From Streptomyces sp. f51 (GTDB taxonomy: Bacteria; Actinomycetota; Actinomycetes; Streptomycetales; Streptomycetaceae): a stretch of 64,000 nt of DNA. The translations under genes and the position numbers were made by a program. Below, piece by piece: positions 55,101 to 62,881 of the stretch (within the stretch, counting starts at the first letter, position 1; every line of letters starts with the position of its first letter). The DNA lies in the NCBI RefSeq assembly GCF_037940415.1, contig NZ_CP149798.1, forward strand, positions 7,349,001 through 7,413,000, read 5' to 3'. The notes under the pieces are model-generated. The model was given only the letters and a program-made list of their open reading frames with translations. It had not been told where the DNA came from and did no database searches.

Positions 55101-57494
55101 CCCCAGCACGTTGTCCGAGCCGAGCCTGACGTACCAGTCGCGCCCCCGGGCGGGGAATCGGGCACCGAAGGGCGCGTCGGCGGTGAACAGGACCGGCACC
55201 TCGTAGTGCGCGCGCAGCGCGGCCGTGACGCCGTCGTCGTCGACGGTGAGCGCGCCGACGAGGCTGCCGCCGGCGGACGGTTCTCCGAGGTCCTCGGTCA
55301 TCGTCACGCGGGGTGAGAGGAACCGGCCCTGGAGCGAGGCCCGCACGGCGACGTCCGGCAGCCCGATCACGAGGACGCACTTGGCGCTGAAGGTGAAGCC
55401 GAGGTCGGGCGCGGTGCCGACGACCGCGCCGAGTCCGAACACGCTGCCGTCGGCGCAGGTGTAGGCGTCGGTCCTGAACGGGTCGAGGCGGAGCTGGAAG
55501 AGGACCGGATCGACGCCGGGGCCGGGACGGGGCAGCGCCGCGTGGACACCGAACACGCCACCGAGCCCGTAGAGACCGAGTCCGCTGTTGCCGAGCGGGA
55601 TGGGCCCCGGCAGGTCGGTCCGCAGCGAGAGGACCAGCTGGTTCGCGCCCGAGCCGCAGGGCTTGTACGTGAGGGAGGCGGCCGTGGCGATGTTCAGCGG
55701 GACGATCCGGGCGGCCAGGGCGAGGTCAAGCTCGCCCTCACCCAGTGACGCCCTTCCCTCGCCCTCGAACAGTCCGGGCATCTCCAAGGCGGCGTCGAGG
55801 CCGCGCAGTTGGGGGTGCAGGGCGCCGCTCGGCGCGAGCGTGACACGGACGGTCGCGCCGCTGACCTTGACCGGACCGAGGTCGAGGGCGAAGCGGAGGT
55901 CGATCTCGAACCACTGGGAGCCGTGGCCGGAGCGGCTGCCCAGCACATCGAAGAGGTCCTTGAGGGTTCCGGGCGAGTCGACCCGCCACCCTCCGGGGTC
56001 CTCCACGTCCACGTCGGCCTCGCCGTAGGAGAGGTGGAAGCGTTCGAGTCCCTGCTGGGCGAAGTCGACCAGCAGCCGGACGTTGCGATAGCGCAGGCGC
56101 ATCGGCACGTCGGGTTTCATGCCGATGCTCATGAATCCGAGGTCGATGCTCTTGACCAGCACGTCGACGCTGTAGTCGACCCGCAGGCCGAGCATGGTCC
56201 CGGCGGGGGAGAAGCCGGAGTCCACCTCGACGGCGTGCACGGTGACGGTGCCGTTCTCGGTGAAGGCGCTCAGCCCCACTGCCGCCACGAGCAGCGCGTG
56301 GAGCGTCGCGCCGAAGCCGTCGTACCGGGGCTGTTGGGGAGTCGGCGGGTCGGCGTCGGCCATGAAGGCGGCGGCGACCGCGGCCGCGGTGACGACGACC
56401 ATGCCGGCCGTGCCGGGGCCCTTCACGACCAGCAGCCCCTGGTCGCCTTCGGCCTCCACGACGAGACCGAAGTCGAAGTCGCCGCTGCCGGACCTGCGGG
56501 TGAACCGGCCGGTCACGCGCAGCGGGCGCCCGCCGAGCCATTCGATCGACCCGGCGCCGGGCGGCCCCGGTGTGATGTCTGGGCTCCAGGAGACGCGAAT
56601 CTCGATCATGGCCGGGAGTGCCGAGGCGAGCGAGGTGGCACCCGGGTCGTCCCAGACGACGGTGGCGTCGAAGGCCGGGCGCGGTCCGTCGGCCTGTACA
56701 CGGACCTCGGTCCGTCCGTAGAGACCGACCGGTGTGCCGAGGTCGAGGTCGACGGGGATCGGCCCCGCGCCGACCAGGGGAGTGCTCGCGGGCAGGAAGA
56801 GTTCGGCTCCCCGGACGGCGATGCCCTGCCAGCCCGGCGTTTCGGAGGGCGGCGGCCCGCCCGTGCCGGCGGGGCCCGGCGGGGGTGCGAGCGACGGCGA
56901 CGAGTCGACCGTGAGCCCACCGGGCAGATGGAGCCCGAAACCCTGACCGCCCAGCAGGAAGGCGTCGGGTGCCGTCCCGACGGTCAACAGTCCCTGCCCT
57001 GCCGCGTCGAGGGCGACGATGCCCTGCCGGGCGATCCCACCGGCGCTGCCCTCGATCCGAATGGCCAGCGGATCCGTTCCGTTGAGCGTGAGGGCGACGG
57101 TGCCGCCCGCCGGATCGGCGACTAGCCGGCGCCCGCCGGTGACGGGATCCGGCTGGACCGAGGCCGGCCCGCAGGCGGCCGGCAGCTTCAGCAGTCCGCT
57201 CGCCGGGATCAGGTCCAACTCGAAGCCGGTGCGGGCGGCCACCGGTCCGGTCAGCCGCAGCGTGAAAGGGATCGCGGGTCCGAGGGGAGTGACGGAGAGC
57301 CGGGCGAAACCGCCGGCGGAGTCGTCGGCCGTCGCTCTCAGGTTTCCCGAGAACGGGCCCGTGACAGGACCGGCCGGCGCGGACGGGTCGGGCGCCAGGT
57401 GGTCGAGCAGCCCGCGGATGTCGGCCGGAAGGACGATACGGGCCAGAGCGTCGGGGAGGAGCGGTTCCAGGAAGTCGAGCATCGTCACGGTCAC
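52191..57494 (-). CDS. Giant protein B, 1767 aa, beta-rich
   Basis: GTG 57494 is preceded by GAGG (the frame continues to 57557, but upstream sequence is non-coding-like). No signal peptide or TM. N-terminal third: repeated Gly-rich beta segments (GPIPVDLDLGTPVGLYGRTEVRV). Middle (about 430-900) has strands with alternating hydrophobics and glycines (LGFGAGFTARFGIPLIHVDVSASVLLALGTRPVLLAGVGHLSGSLHLGPVSIGASAEV), ending in KVCGEVDLFFFSLQGCAGVEL, an arrangement like long beta-solenoid or lipid-transfer-like proteins and reminiscent of DUF6603-type proteins. The C-terminal part (about 970-1767) looks enzymatic or binding, with RYWFRTADMSG. Function unknown. Divergent from the hemopexin-repeat gene. 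Confidence 0.75.
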   Translation of the reverse strand: MTVTMLDFLEPLLPDALARIVLPADIRGLLDHLAPDPSAPAGPVTGPFSGNLRATADDSAGGFARLSVTPLGPAIPFTLRLTGPVAARTGFELDLIPASGLLKLPAACGPASVQPDPVTGGRRLVADPAGGTVALTLNGTDPLAIRIEGSAGGIARQGIVALDAAGQGLLTVGTAPDAFLLGGQGFGLHLPGGLTVDSSPSLAPPPGPAGTGGPPPSETPGWQGIAVRGAELFLPASTPLVGAGPIPVDLDLGTPVGLYGRTEVRVQADGPRPAFDATVVWDDPGATSLASALPAMIEIRVSWSPDITPGPPGAGSIEWLGGRPLRVTGRFTRRSGSGDFDFGLVVEAEGDQGLLVVKGPGTAGMVVVTAAAVAAAFMADADPPTPQQPRYDGFGATLHALLVAAVGLSAFTENGTVTVHAVEVDSGFSPAGTMLGLRVDYSVDVLVKSIDLGFMSIGMKPDVPMRLRYRNVRLLVDFAQQGLERFHLSYGEADVDVEDPGGWRVDSPGTLKDLFDVLGSRSGHGSQWFEIDLRFALDLGPVKVSGATVRVTLAPSGALHPQLRGLDAALEMPGLFEGEGRASLGEGELDLALAARIVPLNIATAASLTYKPCGSGANQLVLSLRTDLPGPIPLGNSGLGLYGLGGVFGVHAALPRPGPGVDPVLFQLRLDPFRTDAYTCADGSVFGLGAVVGTAPDLGFTFSAKCVLVIGLPDVAVRASLQGRFLSPRVTMTEDLGEPSAGGSLVGALTVDDDGVTAALRAHYEVPVLFTADAPFGARFPARGRDWYVRLGSDNVLGRGPGPLQVRVLPDFFPIGAWAYLMVEGDGIPHLGGDPALSPAGFSLGFGAGFTARFGIPLIHVDVSASVLLALGTRPVLLAGVGHLSGSLHLGPVSIGASAEVTFQVAPELGDTWIQFKVCGEVDLFFFSLQGCAGVELGTKGDTIPDPVDWPLESVALADHRYTTTAVAVRSETRPPTDSLPTVWPDAIPLLQFTTGPADGLQPGPFSADLAWAAAEIGDGVVGNDRISHTYTLTSLDLTAVDPATGAETPVDGPLDAAWQDIKAGAPGQRGARELALLTWESALWTRKLADGGALDPNNPAPKIAHRCRTRYEPDPGWALGELGVRHGPGTPWRLPTEPATNAYASVFDAGVDAVWGHVPLDDPTAGLFPYTFPLRLGTPVSFDGQLTTAERPFTGAFALPHVDGLPYDSDPQESAPGVGEVWIDVFLAFSEELRDPCLMLQLPFWPDGFADRMQVALLGPDGSSTPFPYTPADDRQGRGDTFVRRYELRDGTEYTGVLLSYHPALAPQVLGVRAVTHKAWETAEASTSAAGQAGSTAAAKAAAVTPQPMLRPGTVYRLDVGVDGRGRRDGKDGNPVHHTDRYWFRTADMSGPAPSGGEQYVQGPTPPTPASRALARNHYGAFVAAPSVHRRTDRFDPVYLQRYVLSWMPRDKAGAWFHGDPVGVQLEVDHVPDLAAVYDHDTVVRVRRTDPTKGHPDPFEEQSFTAAGHLWKAVVSEAQSPADRLLQKELGAYGGCAYPKPGATAGGRPTLQPLSTYELSLAFPFLDSGGTGDTGGAEIRGGIFGTSRYSGPPELLEDLGFTHDGTGGGLAGDLRAVKVPMPPGDTTADGGLEQALVRLGIDRLAAVRSGRTSALWVDQGGVWALHGVLVEAPEPVHRTDSLGISGYGGRLRVGGLRCGPHAFETVIRSGSGDRLLFLTAGPFRPAGPLALSVTVQDVPLETATTATTADVVCPVPTTPGFAEDLP

Positions 57495-57720
57495 GACAGA
57501 CCTCTTCGTCGACCCGGCACCTAAGAAAAGCCTGCTCCCCTGGCTGGTGATCCGCAACCGTACGGCGAACCAGGCCAGTTCCCGCCCCGAGCCGGGCGGC
57601 GTTCCCGTTGCGGGGACGGGCGCCCCGCTCCGCTACTGCGTTTGCGTGTCCTGTCACGGGAGAGAACCATGGATCGCAGCTGAACGGCCGTGATTTGACG
57701 CCTCCGAGAAGGTGCGTGCC
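57495..57720. other. Shared promoter region, giant genes/hemopexin gene
   Basis: 226 bp between divergent starts. GC-rich with several short inverted pairs, for instance GTTCCCG/CGGGGAC near 57601-57615. No clear -35/-10. Divergent arrangement implies common regulation of the giants and the hemopexin-repeat protein. Confidence 0.4.
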
Positions 57721-58383
57721 ATGGGAGCCAAGGTCTACTTCATCAAGGGCGACAGCTATGCGCGTTACGCGCTCGACCCGGATCCCGGAACCGTCGAATA
57801 CGTCAAATCGATCGGCGCGAACTGGGGAAGCATGGCCGTGCGCGGATTCGACCGGGGCATCGACGCCGCCGTGAACGACGGCGCCGGATACGTCTACTTC
57901 TACCAGGCCGGCACGTACGTCCGGTACGACATCGCGGCGAACAACATCTCCGACCTCGTGGGTGAACCGCCCTATCCGTGGCCGCTCACGGACGGATGGT
58001 CAAACTTCGTGACCGGCACGGGCTTTGAGAACTACATCGACGGCGCCCTCGACGTGGGGGACGGCACGTGCTGGTTCTTCCACGACGACATGTGCCTGCG
58101 CGGGGACGCCTCCAGCGGAATCATCACCGGCCCGGACCCGATCGCGTCCCTGGCGCCGAGCCTCGCCGACGCGGGACTCGGCTTCGACATCGACGACGCC
58201 GTACGTCTCCCCAACGGCAAGGCGTACCTCTTCAAGGAGGACATGTACGTCCGTGCCGACCCGCTGACCCTCACGGTCGACAGCGGCTATCCGCTGAAGA
58301 CCGCGGACGAGTGGGTCGGCTGGCCGTCGACGTTCACCCCGCGGGACTTCGACGCGGTGTGGATCAACCCGAACCACCCCTGA
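57721..58383 (+). CDS. Four-blade hemopexin-repeat protein
   Basis: 220 aa, ATG 57721 after GAGAAGG. Four hemopexin-like repeats of about 50 residues, each with the pattern Y-F-F/K-G-x-x-Y-x-R-Y-D: KVYFIKGDSYARY, YVYFYQAGTYVRYD, CWFFHDDMCLRGD, KAYLFKEDMYVRAD, each preceded by a GID/IDGA/IDDA motif. They would close a four-bladed propeller with a central metal site. No signal peptide, so cytosolic unless exported unconventionally. Similar proteins are photopexins of Photorhabdus and plant albumin-2. Adjacent to the two giant genes, it may be the recognition component of that set. Confidence 0.88.
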   Translation: MGAKVYFIKGDSYARYALDPDPGTVEYVKSIGANWGSMAVRGFDRGIDAAVNDGAGYVYFYQAGTYVRYDIAANNISDLVGEPPYPWPLTDGWSNFVTGTGFENYIDGALDVGDGTCWFFHDDMCLRGDASSGIITGPDPIASLAPSLADAGLGFDIDDAVRLPNGKAYLFKEDMYVRADPLTLTVDSGYPLKTADEWVGWPSTFTPRDFDAVWINPNHP

Positions 58384-58403
58384 GGCTCGGCCGCGGGCGG
58401 GGG

Positions 58404-59174
58404 TCAGCGCACCGGGAAGCCGAAGGTGTGACCCTGCCCCTTGAGCCAGGGGAGGAGCCGTCGCAGGGCCTGCACGGTCTCGGAGCGGTCACCGCCCGCG
58501 TCGTGGAACAGGATGGTCGGGCCGTTGGGCAGTTCCCGCTGCACCGTGGCGACGACCGCGTCCGTGCCCGGCCGCTCGAAGTCCTTCGAGTCCACGTTCC
58601 AGCCCAGGGGCCGCATGCCCCGGGAGGCGGCCAGCTTGCGGCTGTAGGGGGTGAAGGCCCCGCCGGGCGCGCGGTAGTACATCGGCCGCACACCTCCGGA
58701 CGCCTTGGTGATCATGCGCTCGGCGTCGAGTATCTCGCGCGACTGGTACGCCTCGGGCTTGGTGTCCATCGTCGTGTCGTGCGACACGGAGTGGTCGCAC
58801 AGCCGGTGTCCGGCCGCGACGACCTTCTTCACGAGGTCGGGGTGGGCCTGCGCCTGCGTGCCCACCATGCAGAAGGTCGCCTTCACCCCGTACTCGCGCA
58901 GCACGTCCAGGACTTGAGGGGTCCACACGGGGTCGGGTCCGTCGTCGATGGTGATGTTGACGCCCTGCGGTCCCTTGTCCGAGGAGTGCGCGATGGTGAC
59001 CTCGACCGGCTTGACGGCGGCCCGGGCGCCCGAAGAGGAGGGGCGGGTCGACGGGCCGTGCACGGCGCCGGCCTGAGCGGTCCACATCGAGGCGCCGGCG
59101 GCCAGCAATGTCACCCCAAGCGCCGCCCCGGCCACCTTGCCGTACCAGCCACGCCTGCTGCCGTGCCGTGCCAT
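58404..59174 (-). CDS. Secreted polysaccharide deacetylase (CE4)
   Basis: 256 aa from ATG 59174. Residues 1-37 form a signal/anchor (RRGWYGKVAGAALGVTLLAAGASMWTAQAGA), then an NodB homology domain: NITIDDGPDPVWTPQVLDVLREYGVKATFCMVG (Asp-Asp), DHSVSHDTTMDTK (metal-binding HxxxH), YRAPGGAF (RxPxG), and late LGWNVDSKDFERPGTD and TILFHDAGGDRSET. Removes acetyl or N-acetyl groups from wall polymers such as peptidoglycan, chitin or xylan; substrate not identifiable. It converges with the hemopexin gene (21 nt between stops). Confidence 0.92.
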   Translation of the reverse strand: MARHGSRRGWYGKVAGAALGVTLLAAGASMWTAQAGAVHGPSTRPSSSGARAAVKPVEVTIAHSSDKGPQGVNITIDDGPDPVWTPQVLDVLREYGVKATFCMVGTQAQAHPDLVKKVVAAGHRLCDHSVSHDTTMDTKPEAYQSREILDAERMITKASGGVRPMYYRAPGGAFTPYSRKLAASRGMRPLGWNVDSKDFERPGTDAVVATVQRELPNGPTILFHDAGGDRSETVQALRRLLPWLKGQGHTFGFPVR

Positions 59175-59395
59175 GTCCGCCCCACTCTCGCGCAGTTCTC
59201 CGGTCGTCCCCCGACCACCTGGCAGGACGAGCGTCGTCCGCCGGGGGATCCGCCTGTTACGGATCACGGACAATTCCGGGAGGGAACCGGGACAATGCGG
59301 CACGGGATACGGGGCAGAAGGGGCGCGCGATGCGGGGCAACGGAGCCGCTCCATAAAGAAGTTGAGCGGCATGGCTGCCCTGATACGGTGATCAG

Positions 59396-59830
59396 ATGTC
59401 ATCCGTGAGGCAGGTCCAGGTCACCTTCGACTGCGCGGAACCGGAGCGTGTCGCCCGCTTCTGGTGCGAGGTGCTGGGATACGTCGTGCCACCGCCGCCG
59501 CAGGGGTTCGCCACCTGGGACGAGTTCAAGAGCTCGCAGTCGCCCGAGGACCGGGATGCGTGGTTCGTGGCCGTCGATCCCGAAAACGCCGGACCGCGGC
59601 TGTACTTCCAGCGCGTCCCCGAGGGCAGGGTCGTCAAGAACCGGGTGCATCTCGACGTACGGGTCGGCACCGGACTCGTGGGCGCGGAGCGCCTGGCGGC
59701 GCTGGAGGCCGAATGCGCACGACTGGTCGCGCTCGGCGCGGTGCACGTGCGGACGCTCCTCGCCGACGACGAGAACGAGTCCTGCATCCCGATGCAGGAC
59801 ATCGAGGGCAACGAGTTCTGCCTCGACTGA
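59396..59830 (+). CDS. VOC-family protein (glyoxalase-like)
   Basis: 144 aa. SSVRQVQVTFDCAEPERVARFWCEVLGYVVPP and RVPEGRVVKNRVHLDVRVGTG form the two halves, followed by LLADDENESCIPMQDIEGNEFCLD with the C-terminal metal Glu. Typical Glyoxalase_6/VOC size. Usually annotated as resistance or unknown. ATG 59396; the deacetylase gene starts 222 bp away in divergent orientation. Confidence 0.85.
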   Translation: MSSVRQVQVTFDCAEPERVARFWCEVLGYVVPPPPQGFATWDEFKSSQSPEDRDAWFVAVDPENAGPRLYFQRVPEGRVVKNRVHLDVRVGTGLVGAERLAALEAECARLVALGAVHVRTLLADDENESCIPMQDIEGNEFCLD

Positions 59831-60148
59831 TTTCGCCGTCCCCGCCGTCCCCGGCATCCTCGCCGTCCCCGTCGGCGCCACCGTGTCCACCTTGTGATCC
59901 GGCGCCCCGGGGGACGGCCGGCGGTCCCTCCGGGGCCTTTCCGGCGCGGGGAAGGGGAGTGCCGGATCCGGTGACTCCCCAGCCCGGAGGGCGAGTTCGG
60001 CTCCCGCCGCCCGCTCCGGTGTACGGACGCCGCGGGAACGGCACCGGGCCACCGCCCGGCCCGGTCTGGACCAGACGCCGTCGATTCGAAGAAATTCCTG
60101 CTCACAGGCCTTCCGCGTGACCTTCGGGCTGCTCTATCTTCTGCATCC
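59831..60148. other. Intergenic region upstream of GH5 gene
   Basis: About 320 bp without gene. CCGTCCCCG occurs in several overlapping copies near 59837-59875. TTCCGC (60111-60116) and TATCTT (60135-60140), 18 bp apart, are a plausible promoter placing the transcript start almost at the ATG 60149, so the message may be nearly leaderless. Confidence 0.45.
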
Positions 60149-62833
60149 ATGCTCCTTGCCGATGATCAGCGCGGCGGCCGTCGGCTCGGCCACACCGCCT
60201 CTCTCACCACCGCGGTCGTCCTCGCGGTCCTCTGCGCCGTTCTCGGCTACGCCGACGGGACCGGGCTGTTCGCTCCGGAGAACTGGCCGGACGCGGGACT
60301 CGTACCCGACGGCGCGACCAGCCCCGCCTGGGCCACCGTGGTGTTCCTGCCGCTGCTCATCGGCGGCAGCACGCTGGCCGTCCACCGGCTGGTGCGCGCA
60401 GTTGCCCCGGCGGCGACCGCGCGGTGGGTCTTCGGCGCCGTCTGGTCGAGCCTGATCCTGGTCGCGTTCCTGGCCAAGCTGGCCTACAGCGTGCTGCTTC
60501 TGGCGATCGCCGGTCCGGGCGGACTGCACCTGTTCCCGACGGCCGGGGCGCTGCTCGCCGAATGCGGGATGACGGGCGCGAAGTACGCGGTGTTCGGGCC
60601 GCTGGTCGCGGGCCCGGCCGCGGCGGCCTACAGGATCGCTGTCGGGCGCTTCCGCGACCAGAGCGGCAAGAGCGGCAGGAGCAACAAGCGCGGCGAGAGC
60701 AACGAGAGCGGCGGAAGCGGTGCCGGCGCGGCGCGCGGTGAAGGCGAAGCGCGCGAGGACGGTGACGAGCGCGTCGGGCGTACCGCCGGGATCGCCGGCA
60801 CCGGCCGCGCCGGAGTCGCCGGGATCGCGGGGATCGCCGGGTTCGCGTGGCTGCCGGCCGGTGCCGCCGTGGCGCTCCAGGCGGGTGGCGGCGGATTCGC
60901 CTGGGCCGCGGGCCCGATACCCGGCGGCCTGGGCACGGCCACGCTGGTCACCGGGGCCGCGGCCGTCCTCGCCGGTATCGGGCTGTGGCGCCGGGTGGTC
61001 TCACCGGGCCTGTCCCGCGCCGGCACCGGCGTGACGCTGTGGTCGCTCGCGACGACCCTCACCGTGGCGGGCGTCCTCGGATTCGCGCCCCTGTGGCTTC
61101 TCGACGGGATCCTCAACGGCTTCGGCGGAGCGCTGTTCCCGGTCGCGTCGGTGCTCGCGCACGTCGCCGAGGGCGCGACGGCTGGCGTGTGCGCGGGCGT
61201 CGTGTGCGTGCCCTGGGTCGCGGAGCTGGCGTGGAGGCGCCGTACGGAGGCCTCGGCCGAGCGCGGCGGCCTCGCCCTCGCCGTCCGCTGGGCACCGCCG
61301 GTCGCGATCGCCGCCGTACTCGCCCTCGCCGCAGGCACCCTCGCACCGGGATCGGTGACGGGAGTCGCCGCCGTCGACGCGCCGAGACAGGCCGCCTCCC
61401 TCGGCGACCGGACCGGACTGCTGCCGCTGACCGTGCTGCGCCGCGAGGGGCAGGACCCGGTCATCGGTGACAGCACGGGACGCCAGGTGCTGCTCCGCGG
61501 CGTGAACGTCAACCAGCTCGTCGACTACGGACAGCCCGACCCGGGCAAGCCCACGGTGTGGCCGCTCGAGGACTCCGACTACGCCCTGATGGCGCGGTAC
61601 GGGTTCGACGTCCAGCGTCTGGCCCTGTCCTGGTCGGCCCTGGAGCCGAAGCGGGGCGACTTCGACGAGGCGTATCTCGCACGGGTGCGCACCGCCGTCG
61701 ACCAGGCCGCCGCCCATGGGATCCACACCGTCCTGGACCTGCACCAGGACACGTTCTCGAAGTACGTCAGCGCCGCACCGGGAACACGGTGCCGCGCCAA
61801 CGCCTCACCGGAGTTCGGCAACGACGGCGCCCCGAAGTGGGCGACCCGCACCGAAGGCGCCAAGGCCTGCGGCTTCCTCGGCCGCGACCTCGCCCCCAAT
61901 GTGCAGCAGGCGTTCACCAACCTCTACGACGACACCGACGGCATCGGCACCGAGTTCGCCCGCGCCTGGGGCCACCTCGCCGACGCCTTCGCGGACGAAC
62001 CCGCGGTCGCCGGCTACGACCTCCTCAACGAGCCCGGCCCCGGCAACGCCCCCGGTGTCACCTCCTCGATCCTGCTCGGACGCCTCTACCAGCAGGCGAT
62101 CACCTCGATCCGGACCGCGGAGTCGAAGGTGCCGGGCAGCTTCCACCACCTGGTGTTCTTCGAGCCCTCGATCCTCTGGTCGGGCCTCGGCTTCGACACC
62201 ACCCCGCCGGCCGGGTTCGCCGACGACCCGCTGCTCGTCTTCTCGCCCCACCTGTACAGCGAGTCGATCACCATGGACCAGGGCCTGGGCGTCACCCTCA
62301 CCTCGATCGAGCAGGGCTACACCGCCGCCGAGCGCACCGCCCGCGCCTACGGGGCACCGCTGTGGTCGGGCGAGTGGGGCTGGTTCGGGGAACCCGACGA
62401 CTTCCGCGCCCGGTTCGACCGCTTCCTGCGACGGCAGAACACCGACCTGCTGGGCTCGGCGATCTGGGTGTGGAAGAAGGCCTGCGGCGATCCGCAGAAC
62501 GACCCCGCGGCGACCACCTCGGGTGGCGGCGTCGTGCTGTACACCTGCCCCGAAGGCAAGCCGCTGCCGAGCGCGGCCTTCGAGATCACGGCGCTGTCCC
62601 AGGCCTACCCGCGCAGCGCGCCCGGCCGCCTGACCTCGCTGCGGTCCTCGCTCACGCAGCGGGACCTGCGGCTGGCGGGTGACGGGACGGGCACCCTGGA
62701 CGTCTGGGTTCCCGGAGCGGGCCGTCCCGAGGTCGAGAAGAGCGGCCTCACCGGTATCGGGCTGGAGCGCAGGCCCGGTGGTTGGCGGCTCACCGCGCGG
62801 ACCTCCGGCCGCTACACCCTGCACGTGGCGTAG
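60149..62833 (+). CDS. Polytopic membrane domain fused to GH5 glycosidase
   Basis: 894 aa. Residues 1-420: about eight to ten TM helices (LTTAVVLAVLCAVLGYA, VVFLPLLIGGSTL, SLILVAFLAKLAYSVLLLAIAG, and others), with a Gly/Ser/Arg-rich cytoplasmic loop (about 170-215). Residues 440-790: GH5 catalytic domain: LRGVNVNQLVDYG, RLALSWSALEP, VLDLHQDTFSKYV, YDLLNEPGPGN (acid/base Glu) and LWSGEWGWFG (nucleophile Glu), close to endoglycoceramidase/GH5 family. The C-terminal 100 residues form a beta domain. The membrane half has the look of an anchoring or transport unit. Such a fusion is rare; it would hold the hydrolase at the outer membrane face. Confidence 0.88.
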   Translation: MLLADDQRGGRRLGHTASLTTAVVLAVLCAVLGYADGTGLFAPENWPDAGLVPDGATSPAWATVVFLPLLIGGSTLAVHRLVRAVAPAATARWVFGAVWSSLILVAFLAKLAYSVLLLAIAGPGGLHLFPTAGALLAECGMTGAKYAVFGPLVAGPAAAAYRIAVGRFRDQSGKSGRSNKRGESNESGGSGAGAARGEGEAREDGDERVGRTAGIAGTGRAGVAGIAGIAGFAWLPAGAAVALQAGGGGFAWAAGPIPGGLGTATLVTGAAAVLAGIGLWRRVVSPGLSRAGTGVTLWSLATTLTVAGVLGFAPLWLLDGILNGFGGALFPVASVLAHVAEGATAGVCAGVVCVPWVAELAWRRRTEASAERGGLALAVRWAPPVAIAAVLALAAGTLAPGSVTGVAAVDAPRQAASLGDRTGLLPLTVLRREGQDPVIGDSTGRQVLLRGVNVNQLVDYGQPDPGKPTVWPLEDSDYALMARYGFDVQRLALSWSALEPKRGDFDEAYLARVRTAVDQAAAHGIHTVLDLHQDTFSKYVSAAPGTRCRANASPEFGNDGAPKWATRTEGAKACGFLGRDLAPNVQQAFTNLYDDTDGIGTEFARAWGHLADAFADEPAVAGYDLLNEPGPGNAPGVTSSILLGRLYQQAITSIRTAESKVPGSFHHLVFFEPSILWSGLGFDTTPPAGFADDPLLVFSPHLYSESITMDQGLGVTLTSIEQGYTAAERTARAYGAPLWSGEWGWFGEPDDFRARFDRFLRRQNTDLLGSAIWVWKKACGDPQNDPAATTSGGGVVLYTCPEGKPLPSAAFEITALSQAYPRSAPGRLTSLRSSLTQRDLRLAGDGTGTLDVWVPGAGRPEVEKSGLTGIGLERRPGGWRLTARTSGRYTLHVA

Positions 62834-62839
62834 AGCCGG

Positions 62840-62878
62840 CCGTCGGCCGGCCCGCCTCGGGGGCGGGCCGGCCGACGG
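62840..62878. terminator. Strong bidirectional terminator
   Basis: 17-bp perfect arms CCGTCGGCCGGCCCGCC / GGCGGGCCGGCCGACGG, 5-nt loop, lies between the GH5 gene (stop 62833) and sigma gene (stop 62882). Confidence 0.9.
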
Positions 62879-62881
62879 TCA

